From: Alcaligenes aquatilis
GTDB taxonomy: Bacteria > Pseudomonadota > Gammaproteobacteria > Burkholderiales > Burkholderiaceae_B
Assembly (NCBI RefSeq): GCF_003076515.1
Contig: NZ_CP022390.1
Span: 620,001-684,000 of the forward strand
Direction: 5' to 3'
Length of the DNA: 64,000 nt
Below are positions 17,663 to 25,692 of this stretch, piece after piece (the first letter of the stretch is position 1; every line of letters starts with the position of its first letter). The notes below the pieces were generated by a model. That model was not told the origin of the DNA. It saw only the letters and a list, made by a program, of their open reading frames with translations, and did not search any database. A program made the translations under genes and the position numbers.

Positions 17663-18679
17663 TTAGCGGACCTCGGCCAGGTAACGTTCGGCAAAGGGTT
17701 TCTGGCCTTGTGCCATGCGGTCATAGTCAATTGCCTTGGCACGGGCGTATTCGCTGTCAGGCAAAAAGCGCGACTGTGCCTGTTCGCTGATGGCGCTGCT
17801 GCGAACCGGACGCAGGAAGGCATTGGCCCAGATGGATTGACCTTGCTCGGAAAGCACAAAATCCAGCACTTTACGTCCCTCTTCGGTGTGCGGTGCCTTG
17901 TTGACCAGCGACATCACGTAAGGAACCACAATCGTGCCTTCTTGCGGAATCACGAAGGCCACATCTTCTCCGTCCTTGTATTGGGCGCGATAGGCGCTGA
18001 AGTCATAGTCCAGCAAGATAGGGATCTCGCCGGAAATCAGGCGCGCATAGGCGGTTTGCTTAGGGACAATGGGGTTGTTTTGCTGCAGGGCCTTGAACCA
18101 GTTGATGGCCGGATCAAAGTTATCCATCGTGCCGCCCAGGGCTTCATTGATGGCCACGGCGCCCACATAACCCACGAAGGCGGACGAAGGATCTAGGTAA
18201 CCGACCAGACCTTTGTATTCCGGTTTGAGCAAGTCGTTCCAGGAGGCAGGGACCGGTACATCGCCCAAGGCTGATTTGTTGACCATGATGCCCATGGTGC
18301 CGGAGTGAATGGCAAACCAGTGGCCTTGCGGATCCTTTAAGCCTTCCGGAATCTGCTCCCAGCCCTTGGGTTTGTAGGCCTGCGTCACGCCTTCTTTCTG
18401 GGCCTGAATGGCAAAGGTAATACCCAGATAGGTCACATCGGCCACCGGGTTGGCCGATTCGGCAACCAGTTGGGCCAGCGACTGACCGGAGTTCTTGTTG
18501 TCTGGAGGCACGGTAATGCCGGTGTGCTGTTTGATGGCCTCGATTTGGCTGGCCCAATCAGCCCATTCGGGTGGGCAGTTGTAGCAAATCGCCGTCTGTG
18601 CGGCGGCCGCATTGCCCAATGTCAGCATGGCCAATGGCAATGCGACGCGGCAGGCCAGTGTGCTCAGGATGTGTTTCAT
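17663..18679 (-). CDS. ABC transporter periplasmic substrate-binding protein (family 1 / FbpA-PotD-like)
   Basis: 338 residues with a Sec signal peptide (cleavage near NAAAA-QTAICY, about residue 26). The mature part has the two-lobe family 1 pattern: ADVTYLGITFAIQAQKEGV, then WFAIHSGTMGIMVNKSALGDVPVPASWNDLLKPEYKGLVGYLDPSSAFVG and PILLDYDFSAYRAQYKDG. CYNCPPEW right after the signal holds two Cys that may form a disulfide. The ligand cannot be read. Relatives bind iron, polyamines, thiamine, phosphonates or glycerophosphodiesters. Here the downstream phosphodiesterase makes a phosphodiester or phosphate ester ligand attractive, as inference only. Confidence 0.88.
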   Translation of the reverse strand: MKHILSTLACRVALPLAMLTLGNAAAAQTAICYNCPPEWADWASQIEAIKQHTGITVPPDNKNSGQSLAQLVAESANPVADVTYLGITFAIQAQKEGVTQAYKPKGWEQIPEGLKDPQGHWFAIHSGTMGIMVNKSALGDVPVPASWNDLLKPEYKGLVGYLDPSSAFVGYVGAVAINEALGGTMDNFDPAINWFKALQQNNPIVPKQTAYARLISGEIPILLDYDFSAYRAQYKDGEDVAFVIPQEGTIVVPYVMSLVNKAPHTEEGRKVLDFVLSEQGQSIWANAFLRPVRSSAISEQAQSRFLPDSEYARAKAIDYDRMAQGQKPFAERYLAEVR

Positions 18680-18745
18680 GGTTGGTCACTCCAGTTAGTA
18701 GGTGGGTCTATATAAAGCCGGCATGGCTTGCAAGCAGGGGTGTTG

Positions 18746-18760
18746 CGGGAAAGTTTCCCG
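18746..18760. promoter_or_regulatory. Perfect 15 bp palindrome between regulator and transporter genes
   Basis: CGGGAAAGTTTCCCG is a perfect palindrome with one central base, and TTTCCCGGAAA overlaps its right half as a second smaller palindrome (18754-18764). It lies about 70 bases upstream of the binding-protein start on the minus strand, in the right place for an operator of the LacI-type regulator. A candidate minus-strand -10, TATATA, lies at 18709-18714. Confidence 0.45.
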
Positions 18761-18780
18761 GAAAGGAAGGCACAGCATTG

Positions 18781-19848
18781 TCAGGGCGCCTGTAGATGGA
18801 ACGGAGAGGGGGCGCAGGACTCACCCGGATCAAAGGTGTAGGGCAGCAATATCGACTCTTGAGCCGGGACAGCCTGCTGCCGGGCCATAGAACCCAGCAG
18901 CAGGCCAATGCACTGGCGGCCAATTTCCTCATTGGGTTGAGCAATGGTGGCCGGGCGAGGGAACAGCTCAGCCCCCAGGCCAATGCCGTCAAAGCCGATG
19001 ATGCTGATGTCCTGGGGTACGCGTAAACCGATCTGCTGGGCGGTTCGCAGACAACGAATGGCAATCAGGTCATTGGAGCCAATGACGGCCGTAGGCCGAT
19101 CAGCCTGACGCAGCAGTCGGGCGACGCTGGCCAAGTGAATGCCGCCTTCTGTGGAGGCAGGGGCTGTCGGGTCCTCAGGAGGGTGATCCATAAAAGGTAC
19201 TTCCAGTAGCGGCATGGGGGCCAAGCCCGCGCTTTCCATTCCTTTGAGGTAACCGCAACTGCGTTGTTGGGCCCGGTCCGAGACATGCAAATGTCCGCTC
19301 ACCATGGCAATGCGGCGATGACCTTGGGTGGCAAGGTGACCAATCAGCTCAATCATGGCTTGCTCACCATTGACGCTGACGCAAGGGTGTTCGGGATGCT
19401 GGTTGTAGGCCAGTACATAGGGGCAGGGTGTGGTGCTCAAGCGTTCCAATGCCGGGGACGTGGCCGGATTGGAGACCACCAGCACAATGCCTTCGACATT
19501 GCTGGCCAACAGCAGAGCTACGGCCTGGGATTCACGTTCGACGTGGTATTCCGTAAAGAAGGGCAAGATGGCGTAGCCGGCATGGGCGGCGGTATCGGCT
19601 ATCCCTTTCAGGCACTCGGCAAAGACGGGGTTCAGCAAAGTAGGCAAGACCACGCCAATCACACGGCTGCGTTGGCTACGCAGGCTGCGGGCCGAAGCAT
19701 TGGGTTGATAACCCAGGGCCTGTATGGCAGCTTGCACACGCAGCAGGGTTTTTTTACCCACTTTCTCTGGTTCGTTGAGCGCACGCGATACCGTGGCAAC
19801 CGATACCTGCGCTGCCTTGGCAACATCCAGGATTCCAACATTGGCCAT
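18781..19848 (-). CDS. LacI-family transcriptional regulator
   Basis: 355 residues. The N-terminal helix-turn-helix and hinge are textbook LacI: ILDVAKAAQVSVATVSRALNEPEKVGKKTLLRVQAAIQALGYQPNASARSLRSQRS. Residues about 62-340 form the periplasmic-binding-like effector domain (VIGVVLPTLLNPVFAECLKGI, VSGHLHVSDRAQQR, IIGFDGIGLGAELFPRPATIAQPNEEIGRQCIGLL). It precedes the transporter genes on the same strand and probably controls them and itself. A LacI-type operator-like site lies immediately upstream of its own start. The effector is unknown. Confidence 0.93.
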   Translation of the reverse strand: MANVGILDVAKAAQVSVATVSRALNEPEKVGKKTLLRVQAAIQALGYQPNASARSLRSQRSRVIGVVLPTLLNPVFAECLKGIADTAAHAGYAILPFFTEYHVERESQAVALLLASNVEGIVLVVSNPATSPALERLSTTPCPYVLAYNQHPEHPCVSVNGEQAMIELIGHLATQGHRRIAMVSGHLHVSDRAQQRSCGYLKGMESAGLAPMPLLEVPFMDHPPEDPTAPASTEGGIHLASVARLLRQADRPTAVIGSNDLIAIRCLRTAQQIGLRVPQDISIIGFDGIGLGAELFPRPATIAQPNEEIGRQCIGLLLGSMARQQAVPAQESILLPYTFDPGESCAPSPFHLQAP

Positions 19849-19865
19849 GACATTCAGCCGTCAAA

Positions 19866-19881
19866 ATGAAAACGATTACAT
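19866..19881. promoter_or_regulatory. LacI-type operator-like site upstream of the regulator gene
   Basis: ATGAAAACGATTACAT has dyad symmetry around a central CG (ATGnAAnCGnTTnCAT), the usual form of LacI/GalR operators. It lies 18-33 bases upstream of the regulator's ATG, consistent with autorepression. Confidence 0.5.
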
Positions 19882-20095
19882 TTGAGCAAAGGCATATGTC
19901 AGGCAAATGACGAATCGGTTTTTTTCCTGCCGGGCACCAAGAACCTTATCGGGTTTCGTGGCCGGAAGCATCGTTCCTCACCAAAATTGATGCCACTTAT
20001 ACGAGCGGGATCTGAAACAGATCCTGGTCTTGATGCGGCGGATTCTACAGTGGGCTCTCCTGAACAACAGGCCTGCGCGGTCAGGCTTTCACGTC

Positions 20096-20848
20096 ATGAA
20101 ACCCATTCTTGTTTTGCAGCACGAGGCTACACAAGGGCCAGGTGTATTACTGGATCATCTGGAGAAAAACGGCCTTTGCTATCAACTACTGATGTCACCG
20201 CTGGAGGGGAGAGCACCGGTCTTGGCACGTGATTACAGCGGGATTGTCGTCTTGGGCAGCGACCATAGTGTTAACGAGGATCTGCCCTGGATAGTGTGTG
20301 AACAGGCGCTTTTGCAGGATGCAGTCCAGCGCCATGTTCCTGTGCTGGGCCATTGCTTTGGGGCGCAGCTTCTGGCCCGTTCTCTGGGCGCCAAGGTGCA
20401 GCGCAGCCCGTATCCGAATATAGGCTGGGGCCAGGTCTGGAGCAGCCCTTATGCCCAGCGTGTGATGGGCCTGCCCAGACGTGCTGTGCTGTTTAACTGG
20501 CATTACGACACTTTTCAGATTCCTTCGGGTGCCAGCCGGACGTTGTATGGCCCTCATTGTCTGAACAAGGGCTTTGGCTTGGGTCCGCATTGGGCTTTTC
20601 AAGGTCATCTGGAAGTGACTGCCGATAGCATTCGGCAGTGGTGCGACCACGGTCGCCACGAGCTGGCGCAGGTATACGGTCCTGCCGCTCAGGATGCTGA
20701 CCATATCTTGCTTGGGCTGGGTCAGCATGTGAGCACCTTGCATCTTCTTGCCAGACAGACTTACCAGCGCTGGACAGATCAGTTGCTGGAGCGCTCCGGG
20801 TTTGCCCGCACCCAAATCCATATGCCGTCTTTATACGCAGGCCAGTAA
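20096..20848 (+). CDS. Class I glutamine amidotransferase-like protein
   Basis: 250 residues from MKPILVLQHEATQGPGVLLDHL. The nucleophile elbow GHCFGAQLLARSLG holds the catalytic Cys, and the His lies in LFNWHYDTFQIP, as in the stand-alone GATase1 proteins related to GMP synthase and gamma-glutamyl hydrolases. GSDHSVNEDLPWIVCEQALLQ before the Cys is also typical. It may transfer or hydrolyse a gamma-glutamyl amide; the partner or acceptor is unknown. The open frame extends upstream, but this Met begins the conserved beta-strand. It is followed by kdpF 76 bases downstream. Confidence 0.85.
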   Translation: MKPILVLQHEATQGPGVLLDHLEKNGLCYQLLMSPLEGRAPVLARDYSGIVVLGSDHSVNEDLPWIVCEQALLQDAVQRHVPVLGHCFGAQLLARSLGAKVQRSPYPNIGWGQVWSSPYAQRVMGLPRRAVLFNWHYDTFQIPSGASRTLYGPHCLNKGFGLGPHWAFQGHLEVTADSIRQWCDHGRHELAQVYGPAAQDADHILLGLGQHVSTLHLLARQTYQRWTDQLLERSGFARTQIHMPSLYAGQ

Positions 20849-20924
20849 ACACTGCTCTGAATTTATGCCGCCAATTCTAGACTTTCTCTGTCTGCTGCAA
20901 GTCAGCATTGAGAGGGAGTGTGGA

Positions 20925-21020
20925 ATGAGTGCGTCTTTTTTTACGGTTCTGGCAGGAGGGATTTCTATGGGACTGTTTATTTATTTGTTCTATGCCTTGA
21001 TTAAGGCCGAAAAATTTTAG
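20925..21020 (+). CDS. kdpF: Potassium-transporting ATPase subunit KdpF
   Basis: 31 residues, one hydrophobic helix ending LFIYLFYALIKAEKF. KdpF proteins are about 29 residues and end with the same Y(L/A)L..AE.F pattern. KdpF is a small stabilising subunit of the Kdp complex in the inner membrane. The ATG at 20925 follows a purine-rich GAGGGAG. It heads the kdp locus. The start is not certain because an internal ATG also exists. Confidence 0.78.
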   Translation: MSASFFTVLAGGISMGLFIYLFYALIKAEKF

Positions 21021-21062
21021 CTTCAGGCCGACAAGTGTTCATTGTTTGGAACAGGTGTGCAT

Positions 21063-21146
21063 ATGAGTGATTTTCTATTTCTAGCGGTGCTGTTCGCGTT
21101 CTTTGCGATGGCGACCGGATTTATTCTTGGTCTTGAGAAACTGTAA
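21063..21146 (+). CDS. 27-residue single-helix membrane protein between kdpF and kdpA
   Basis: A complete small [22 protein letters not shown] then FILGLEKL, fills the gap between kdpF and kdpA. It has one strong transmembrane helix and a charged C-terminus (EKL). It ends 11 bases before the kdpA ATG. Its sequence is not KdpF-like at the C-terminus. Similar tiny ORFs of the type FFALA.G...GCERL are remembered from kdp loci of other bacteria, but I cannot check this. It may be an accessory Kdp subunit. Confidence 0.55.
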   Translation: MSDFLFLAVLFAFFAMATGFILGLEKL

Positions 21147-21157
21147 GAGGTGCTGTC

Positions 21158-22861
21158 ATGCTGGACGATCTGATGCAGTTTCTAGTTATTTTGGCCGTCT
21201 CAACGGTCTTGTTAGTGGTGGTGGGTAAATGGATTGCCCATTTTTTCAGCAGCCCGAATCACAGTTTGATGGAGCGCGGTACGTATCGGCTGCTGGGTGT
21301 GAATCCTGAAGAGAAAATGTCCTGGAGGCGATATGGCCTGGCGCTTTTATTGAGCAACGCCGCCATGTTGCTTCTGGGATATGTTCTTTTGCGGGTGCAG
21401 GGCTGGATTCCCGGAGACAGCCTGCAGCGTGCCGCACAAACGCCAGACTTGGCCTTTAACACGGCCGTGTCCTTTACGACCAATACCAATTGGCAGGCGT
21501 ATTCGGGCGAATCCAGTCTGTCCAATTTTTCCCAAATGGCGGCCATCACCTTTTTGATGATGATCAGTGCCACCACGGGTCTGGCGGCGGCAGGTGGTTT
21601 CATCCGTGGCTTAAGTCGTAAAAGCTCGGCTGATATTGGTAATTACTGGGTGGACTTTACCCGTTCTTTGTATCGCCTGCTCTTGCCGTGCAGCTTCTTG
21701 CTGGCCTTGTTTTATATCTGGCAAGGTATGCCGCAAACACTGAGTTCTGAGGTCGTGGTCAACACGCTGGAAGGACTCAAGCAGCAGATTGTTTTGGGAC
21801 CCGTGGCCAGTCTTGAAAGCATCAAGCATGTGGGAACCAATGGGGGCGGCTTCTTTGGCATGAACGCGGCGCATCCTTTTGAGAACCCCACGCCGCTGAC
21901 CAATACCGTGCATATGCTTAGCATGTTGCTGGTGCCTTCGGCCCTGACCTATGCCTTTGGCTCCATGCTGGCTCGTCGCCGGCAGGGCTGGGCCTTTTTT
22001 GCAGCCTTTCTGGTGATGTTCATCGGCTTTTTGTCTCTGATCTACAGCGCCGAGCAAGCAGGCAATCCTTTGTTGACGCCTTTGGGAGTCGATCAGACCC
22101 AAAGCAGTACGCTGGGCGGGGGCAATCTGGAGGGTAAAGAACTGCGTTTCGGTGTGGCGCAAAGCAGTCTGTTTGCGACAGTGACCACCGCAGCTACCAC
22201 TGGCTCGGTCGATGCCATGCATGCGTCGCTGACCCCTTTGGGTGGCTTGGTGCCGATTGCTCAAATGATGCTGAACAATGTGTTTGGCGGGATCGGGGTG
22301 GGCTTTATCAGCCTGGTCAGTTACGCCATTCTGACCGTGTTTCTGGTGGGCATGATGATAGGACGCAGCCCGGAGTTTTTGGGCAAGAAGATCGAGGCCC
22401 GGGAGATGAAGTACGTGATGCTGGCCATGCTGGCGCACGCCTTCAGCATTCTGGGGTTTACGGCCTTGGCCAGCGTACTGCCGTCCACCATGGACAGCCT
22501 CTCGAACATGGGGCCGCATGGTTTCAGTGAAGTTCTGTACGCCTACACCTCGGGTACGGCCAATAACGGTTCGGCCTTTGCCGGTTTCAACGCGAACACG
22601 CCTTTCTTCAACACCACGATCGGGCTGGCCATGCTGGTCGGGCGTTATCTGACTTTATTGCCGTTGCTGGCTCTGGCCGGTGTGCTGGCGGCCAAAAAAG
22701 CCGTTCCTGCTGGTCCAGGAACCTTGTCGACGGCCACCCCTTTGTTTACCGGCCTGTTGATTTTCGTGGTCCTGGTGGTGGGCGGTCTGACTTTTCTGCC
22801 TGCTCTGGCGCTGGGCCCGATTGTGGAGCACCTGTTGATGCTCGATGGCATTACTTTTTGA
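21158..22861 (+). CDS. kdpA: Potassium-transporting ATPase potassium-binding subunit KdpA
   Basis: 567 residues, about ten transmembrane helices. The four selectivity-filter loops of this channel-like subunit are visible: [35 protein letters not shown] and [13 protein letters not shown]. KdpA binds K+ on the periplasmic side and passes it to the KdpB pump. The ATG at 21158 has AGAGGTG about seven bases upstream. It is followed by kdpC, not kdpB. Confidence 0.97.
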   Translation: MLDDLMQFLVILAVSTVLLVVVGKWIAHFFSSPNHSLMERGTYRLLGVNPEEKMSWRRYGLALLLSNAAMLLLGYVLLRVQGWIPGDSLQRAAQTPDLAFNTAVSFTTNTNWQAYSGESSLSNFSQMAAITFLMMISATTGLAAAGGFIRGLSRKSSADIGNYWVDFTRSLYRLLLPCSFLLALFYIWQGMPQTLSSEVVVNTLEGLKQQIVLGPVASLESIKHVGTNGGGFFGMNAAHPFENPTPLTNTVHMLSMLLVPSALTYAFGSMLARRRQGWAFFAAFLVMFIGFLSLIYSAEQAGNPLLTPLGVDQTQSSTLGGGNLEGKELRFGVAQSSLFATVTTAATTGSVDAMHASLTPLGGLVPIAQMMLNNVFGGIGVGFISLVSYAILTVFLVGMMIGRSPEFLGKKIEAREMKYVMLAMLAHAFSILGFTALASVLPSTMDSLSNMGPHGFSEVLYAYTSGTANNGSAFAGFNANTPFFNTTIGLAMLVGRYLTLLPLLALAGVLAAKKAVPAGPGTLSTATPLFTGLLIFVVLVVGGLTFLPALALGPIVEHLLMLDGITF

Positions 22862-22873
22862 GGATTGACTGTC

Positions 22874-23548
22874 ATGTCTACCCATCAATTTATGGTTTCA
22901 ACCCCAGTGGCACCGACGGTGAAAAGCCTGCTGCGTCCCGTGTTGCTGTCGGCTGTGTTCTTTATGCTTCTGACCGGGATTGCCTATCCCTTGGCAACGA
23001 CTGTTATCGGGACGGCTTTGTTCCCGGAGCAGGCAAATGGCAGCTTAATTGAGCGTGATGGCCAAGTCGTGGGTTCACGCCAGATTGGCCAATATTTCAG
23101 TCAGCCAGAGTATTTTCATGGCCGCCCCAGTGTGACCTTGGGTGTGGACCCTTCAGATCCATCCAATAGTATCTCGCAGCCCTATAACGCCGCCGCTAGC
23201 GGGGGCAGCAATCAAGGGGCATTAAGCAAGAATTTGCTCAATGCCGTGGCAGAGCGAAGCAAGGCTTATCGTCTGATGAATGGTTTGGCAGAGGATGCCC
23301 CCGTACCTGTCGATGCCGTGACAGCGTCGGCATCGGGTCTGGATCCGCATATCTCGGTGGCTAATGCCCGTTTGCAGGCTGCGCGTATTGCCAGGGTGCG
23401 CGGCATGTCGCTGGAACAGGTGCTGGCCTTGATTGATCGCTATACCCATGCTCGTCAATTGGGTGTACTGGGTGAACCACGTGTGCAGGTCCTGGAGCTA
23501 AATCTTGCGCTGGATATGGCCAAGAGCGTCCAGCCCGTCGTGCGTTAG
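22874..23548 (+). CDS. kdpC: Potassium-transporting ATPase subunit KdpC
   Basis: 224 residues. One N-terminal transmembrane helix ([23 protein letters not shown]) is followed by a periplasmic domain with [32 protein letters not shown] and [24 protein letters not shown], all diagnostic of KdpC. It starts 12 bases after kdpA with GAGGA before the ATG; an in-frame TTG at 22865 is less likely. In the usual kdp operon KdpC is encoded after KdpB, while here it lies between kdpA and kdpB. Confidence 0.96.
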   Translation: MSTHQFMVSTPVAPTVKSLLRPVLLSAVFFMLLTGIAYPLATTVIGTALFPEQANGSLIERDGQVVGSRQIGQYFSQPEYFHGRPSVTLGVDPSDPSNSISQPYNAAASGGSNQGALSKNLLNAVAERSKAYRLMNGLAEDAPVPVDAVTASASGLDPHISVANARLQAARIARVRGMSLEQVLALIDRYTHARQLGVLGEPRVQVLELNLALDMAKSVQPVVR

Positions 23549-23562
23549 GAGCAGGTGTCAAT

Positions 23563-25647
23563 ATGTCTATTACTGATTTAAAAGCCTCGCAAGAGGCGGA
23601 GCACGCAACGGTGTTTCAGGCTGTGCCCTGGGGCACCGTGTGCAAGGAAGCCTTCAAGAAACTGTCCCCTCGGGTGCAGTTCAAGAACCCGGTAATGTGT
23701 GTGGTGTATCTGGGTAGCATCCTGACCAGCCTGCTGGGTGTGCAGGCTTTGATGGGGCAGGGCGAGGCCCCCGCTGGTTTTATCTGGTCCATTGCTGCCT
23801 GGTTGTGGTTTACGGTTTTGTTTGCCAATGCGGCCGAAGCGGTGGCAGAAGGGCGTGGCAAGGCGCAGGCTGATGCGCTGCGATCTACGCGCAAGCGGGT
23901 TATGGCCAAAGTGTTGAAAGAGCCCAGGCGAGATAGTCGTTCCTGGCCTGTCCCCAGCGATGAGCTGGTGCCCGGTGCCTATGTGCTGGTCGAGGCTGGC
24001 CAGATTATTCCGGCCGATGGTGAAGTGCTGCAGGGGGCAGCCTCGGTAGACGAGTCCGCTATTACTGGGGAGTCAGCGCCGGTTATCCGGGAGTCGGGGG
24101 GCGACTTTTGCTCGGTCACGGGTGGGACGCGTGTTCTGTCGGACTGGATTGTGATGCAGGTCACCGCCAAACCCGGCGAAGCCTTTCTGGATCGCATGAT
24201 TGCAATGGTGGAAGGGGCCAAACGTGGCAAGACGCCAAACGAGATTGCCTTGAATATCTTGCTGGTCGCCTTGACGCTGATCTTTCTCTTGGTGTGCGTC
24301 ACCTTGTTGCCTTTCTCCAGTTTTGCCACCGCGCTGACCGGCCAAGGTTCGCCCGTCACGATTACGGCCCTGATCGCCTTGCTGGTGTGCCTGATTCCGA
24401 CCACGATTGGCGCCTTGTTGTCGGCAGTGGGCGTGGCCGGAATGAGCCGCATGATGAAGGCCAATGTACTGGCCAGCTCGGGCCGTGCGATCGAGGCGGC
24501 CGGGGATGTGGATGTCTTGTTGCTGGACAAGACAGGCACCATCACACTGGGCAATCGAGAAGCTTCGGCATTTCTGCCCGCGCCGCAGGTATCGGAGCAC
24601 GCCTTGGCGGATGCGGCTCAATTGGCCTCGCTGGCCGATGAGACTCCCGAAGGGCGCTCTATTGTGGTGCTGGCCAAGCAGCTTTTCAATTTGCGTGGCC
24701 GTCAATTGCAGGGCGCGCAGACCATTGCCTTCAGTGCCCATACCCGCATGAGCGGGATTGATATTGAGGGTCGCCAGATCCGTAAAGGGGCGGCCAATAC
24801 CATGCGCGCGCACATTGAGTCCCAGGGCGGGGTGTTCCCTCGTGAACTGGATACCTTGGTCAATGAGGTGGCACGGCGTGGCAGCACACCGCTGGTCGTT
24901 GCCGAGGGCAATAAGGCGCTGGGTGTGGTGGAGCTCAAGGACATTGTCAAAGGCGGTATCAAGGAGCGTTTTGCCGAGCTGCGCGCCATGGGCATCAAGA
25001 CCGTCATGATTACGGGGGATAACAAACTGACCGCCGCAGCAATCGCGGCTGAGGCCGGGGTGGATGATTATCTGGCCGAAGCCACGCCCGAGGACAAGCT
25101 GCAATTGATTCGACGCTATCAGGATGAAGGTCGCCTGGTGGCCATGACTGGCGACGGGACGAATGATGCGCCTGCTCTGGCGCAGGCAGATGTGGCCGTG
25201 GCCATGAATAGTGGTACCCAGGCGGCCAAAGAGGCCGGCAATATGGTGGATCTGGACAGCAACCCCACCAAGCTCTTGCGTGTGGTGGAAGTAGGCAAGC
25301 AGATGATCATGACGCGTGGTGCCCTGACCACCTTCAGTATTGCCAATGACCTGGCCAAGTACTTTGCGATTATTCCTGCGGCTTTTGTGGTCACCTATCC
25401 GGCTCTGGGCGCCTTGAATGTGATGCAACTGCACAGCCCAGCCACAGCGATTCTGTCTGCGGTCATTTTCAATGCTCTGATCATCATCGCCTTGATTCCT
25501 TTGGCCTTGCGCGGCGTGAAATATCGGGCGGAGCCCGCAAGCAGACTGCTGCGGCGTAACTTGCTGATCTACGGTTTGGGCGGGCTGATTGCGCCTTTTA
25601 TAGGTATCAAACTGATTGATATGCTGCTGACACCGTTTTTCGGATAA
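23563..25647 (+). CDS. kdpB: Potassium-transporting ATPase ATP-binding subunit KdpB
   Basis: 694 residues, a P-type ATPase. The phosphorylation motif is DKTGTIT with Asp322. The actuator motif is TGES, with Ser171 at the position whose phosphorylation inhibits E. coli KdpB. The hinge motif is [43 protein letters not shown]. About seven transmembrane helices. It hydrolyses ATP to drive K+ import with KdpA, KdpC and KdpF. The ATG at 23563 has GGAG upstream, 15 bases past kdpC. The displacement after kdpC does not seem to have damaged any motif. Confidence 0.97.
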   Translation: MSITDLKASQEAEHATVFQAVPWGTVCKEAFKKLSPRVQFKNPVMCVVYLGSILTSLLGVQALMGQGEAPAGFIWSIAAWLWFTVLFANAAEAVAEGRGKAQADALRSTRKRVMAKVLKEPRRDSRSWPVPSDELVPGAYVLVEAGQIIPADGEVLQGAASVDESAITGESAPVIRESGGDFCSVTGGTRVLSDWIVMQVTAKPGEAFLDRMIAMVEGAKRGKTPNEIALNILLVALTLIFLLVCVTLLPFSSFATALTGQGSPVTITALIALLVCLIPTTIGALLSAVGVAGMSRMMKANVLASSGRAIEAAGDVDVLLLDKTGTITLGNREASAFLPAPQVSEHALADAAQLASLADETPEGRSIVVLAKQLFNLRGRQLQGAQTIAFSAHTRMSGIDIEGRQIRKGAANTMRAHIESQGGVFPRELDTLVNEVARRGSTPLVVAEGNKALGVVELKDIVKGGIKERFAELRAMGIKTVMITGDNKLTAAAIAAEAGVDDYLAEATPEDKLQLIRRYQDEGRLVAMTGDGTNDAPALAQADVAVAMNSGTQAAKEAGNMVDLDSNPTKLLRVVEVGKQMIMTRGALTTFSIANDLAKYFAIIPAAFVVTYPALGALNVMQLHSPATAILSAVIFNALIIIALIPLALRGVKYRAEPASRLLRRNLLIYGLGGLIAPFIGIKLIDMLLTPFFG

Positions 25648-25692
25648 GAGCGTAAGATCAATAGCTATTTTCTGGATGGAGTGCACAGATTC

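Noticed and set aside
24073-25686. 537-codon open frame on the minus strand opposite kdpB
   Set aside because: It is antisense to a gene with intact P-type ATPase motifs. Its translation is His/Gln/Arg-rich with no recognisable domain, as expected of a shadow frame in GC-rich DNA.
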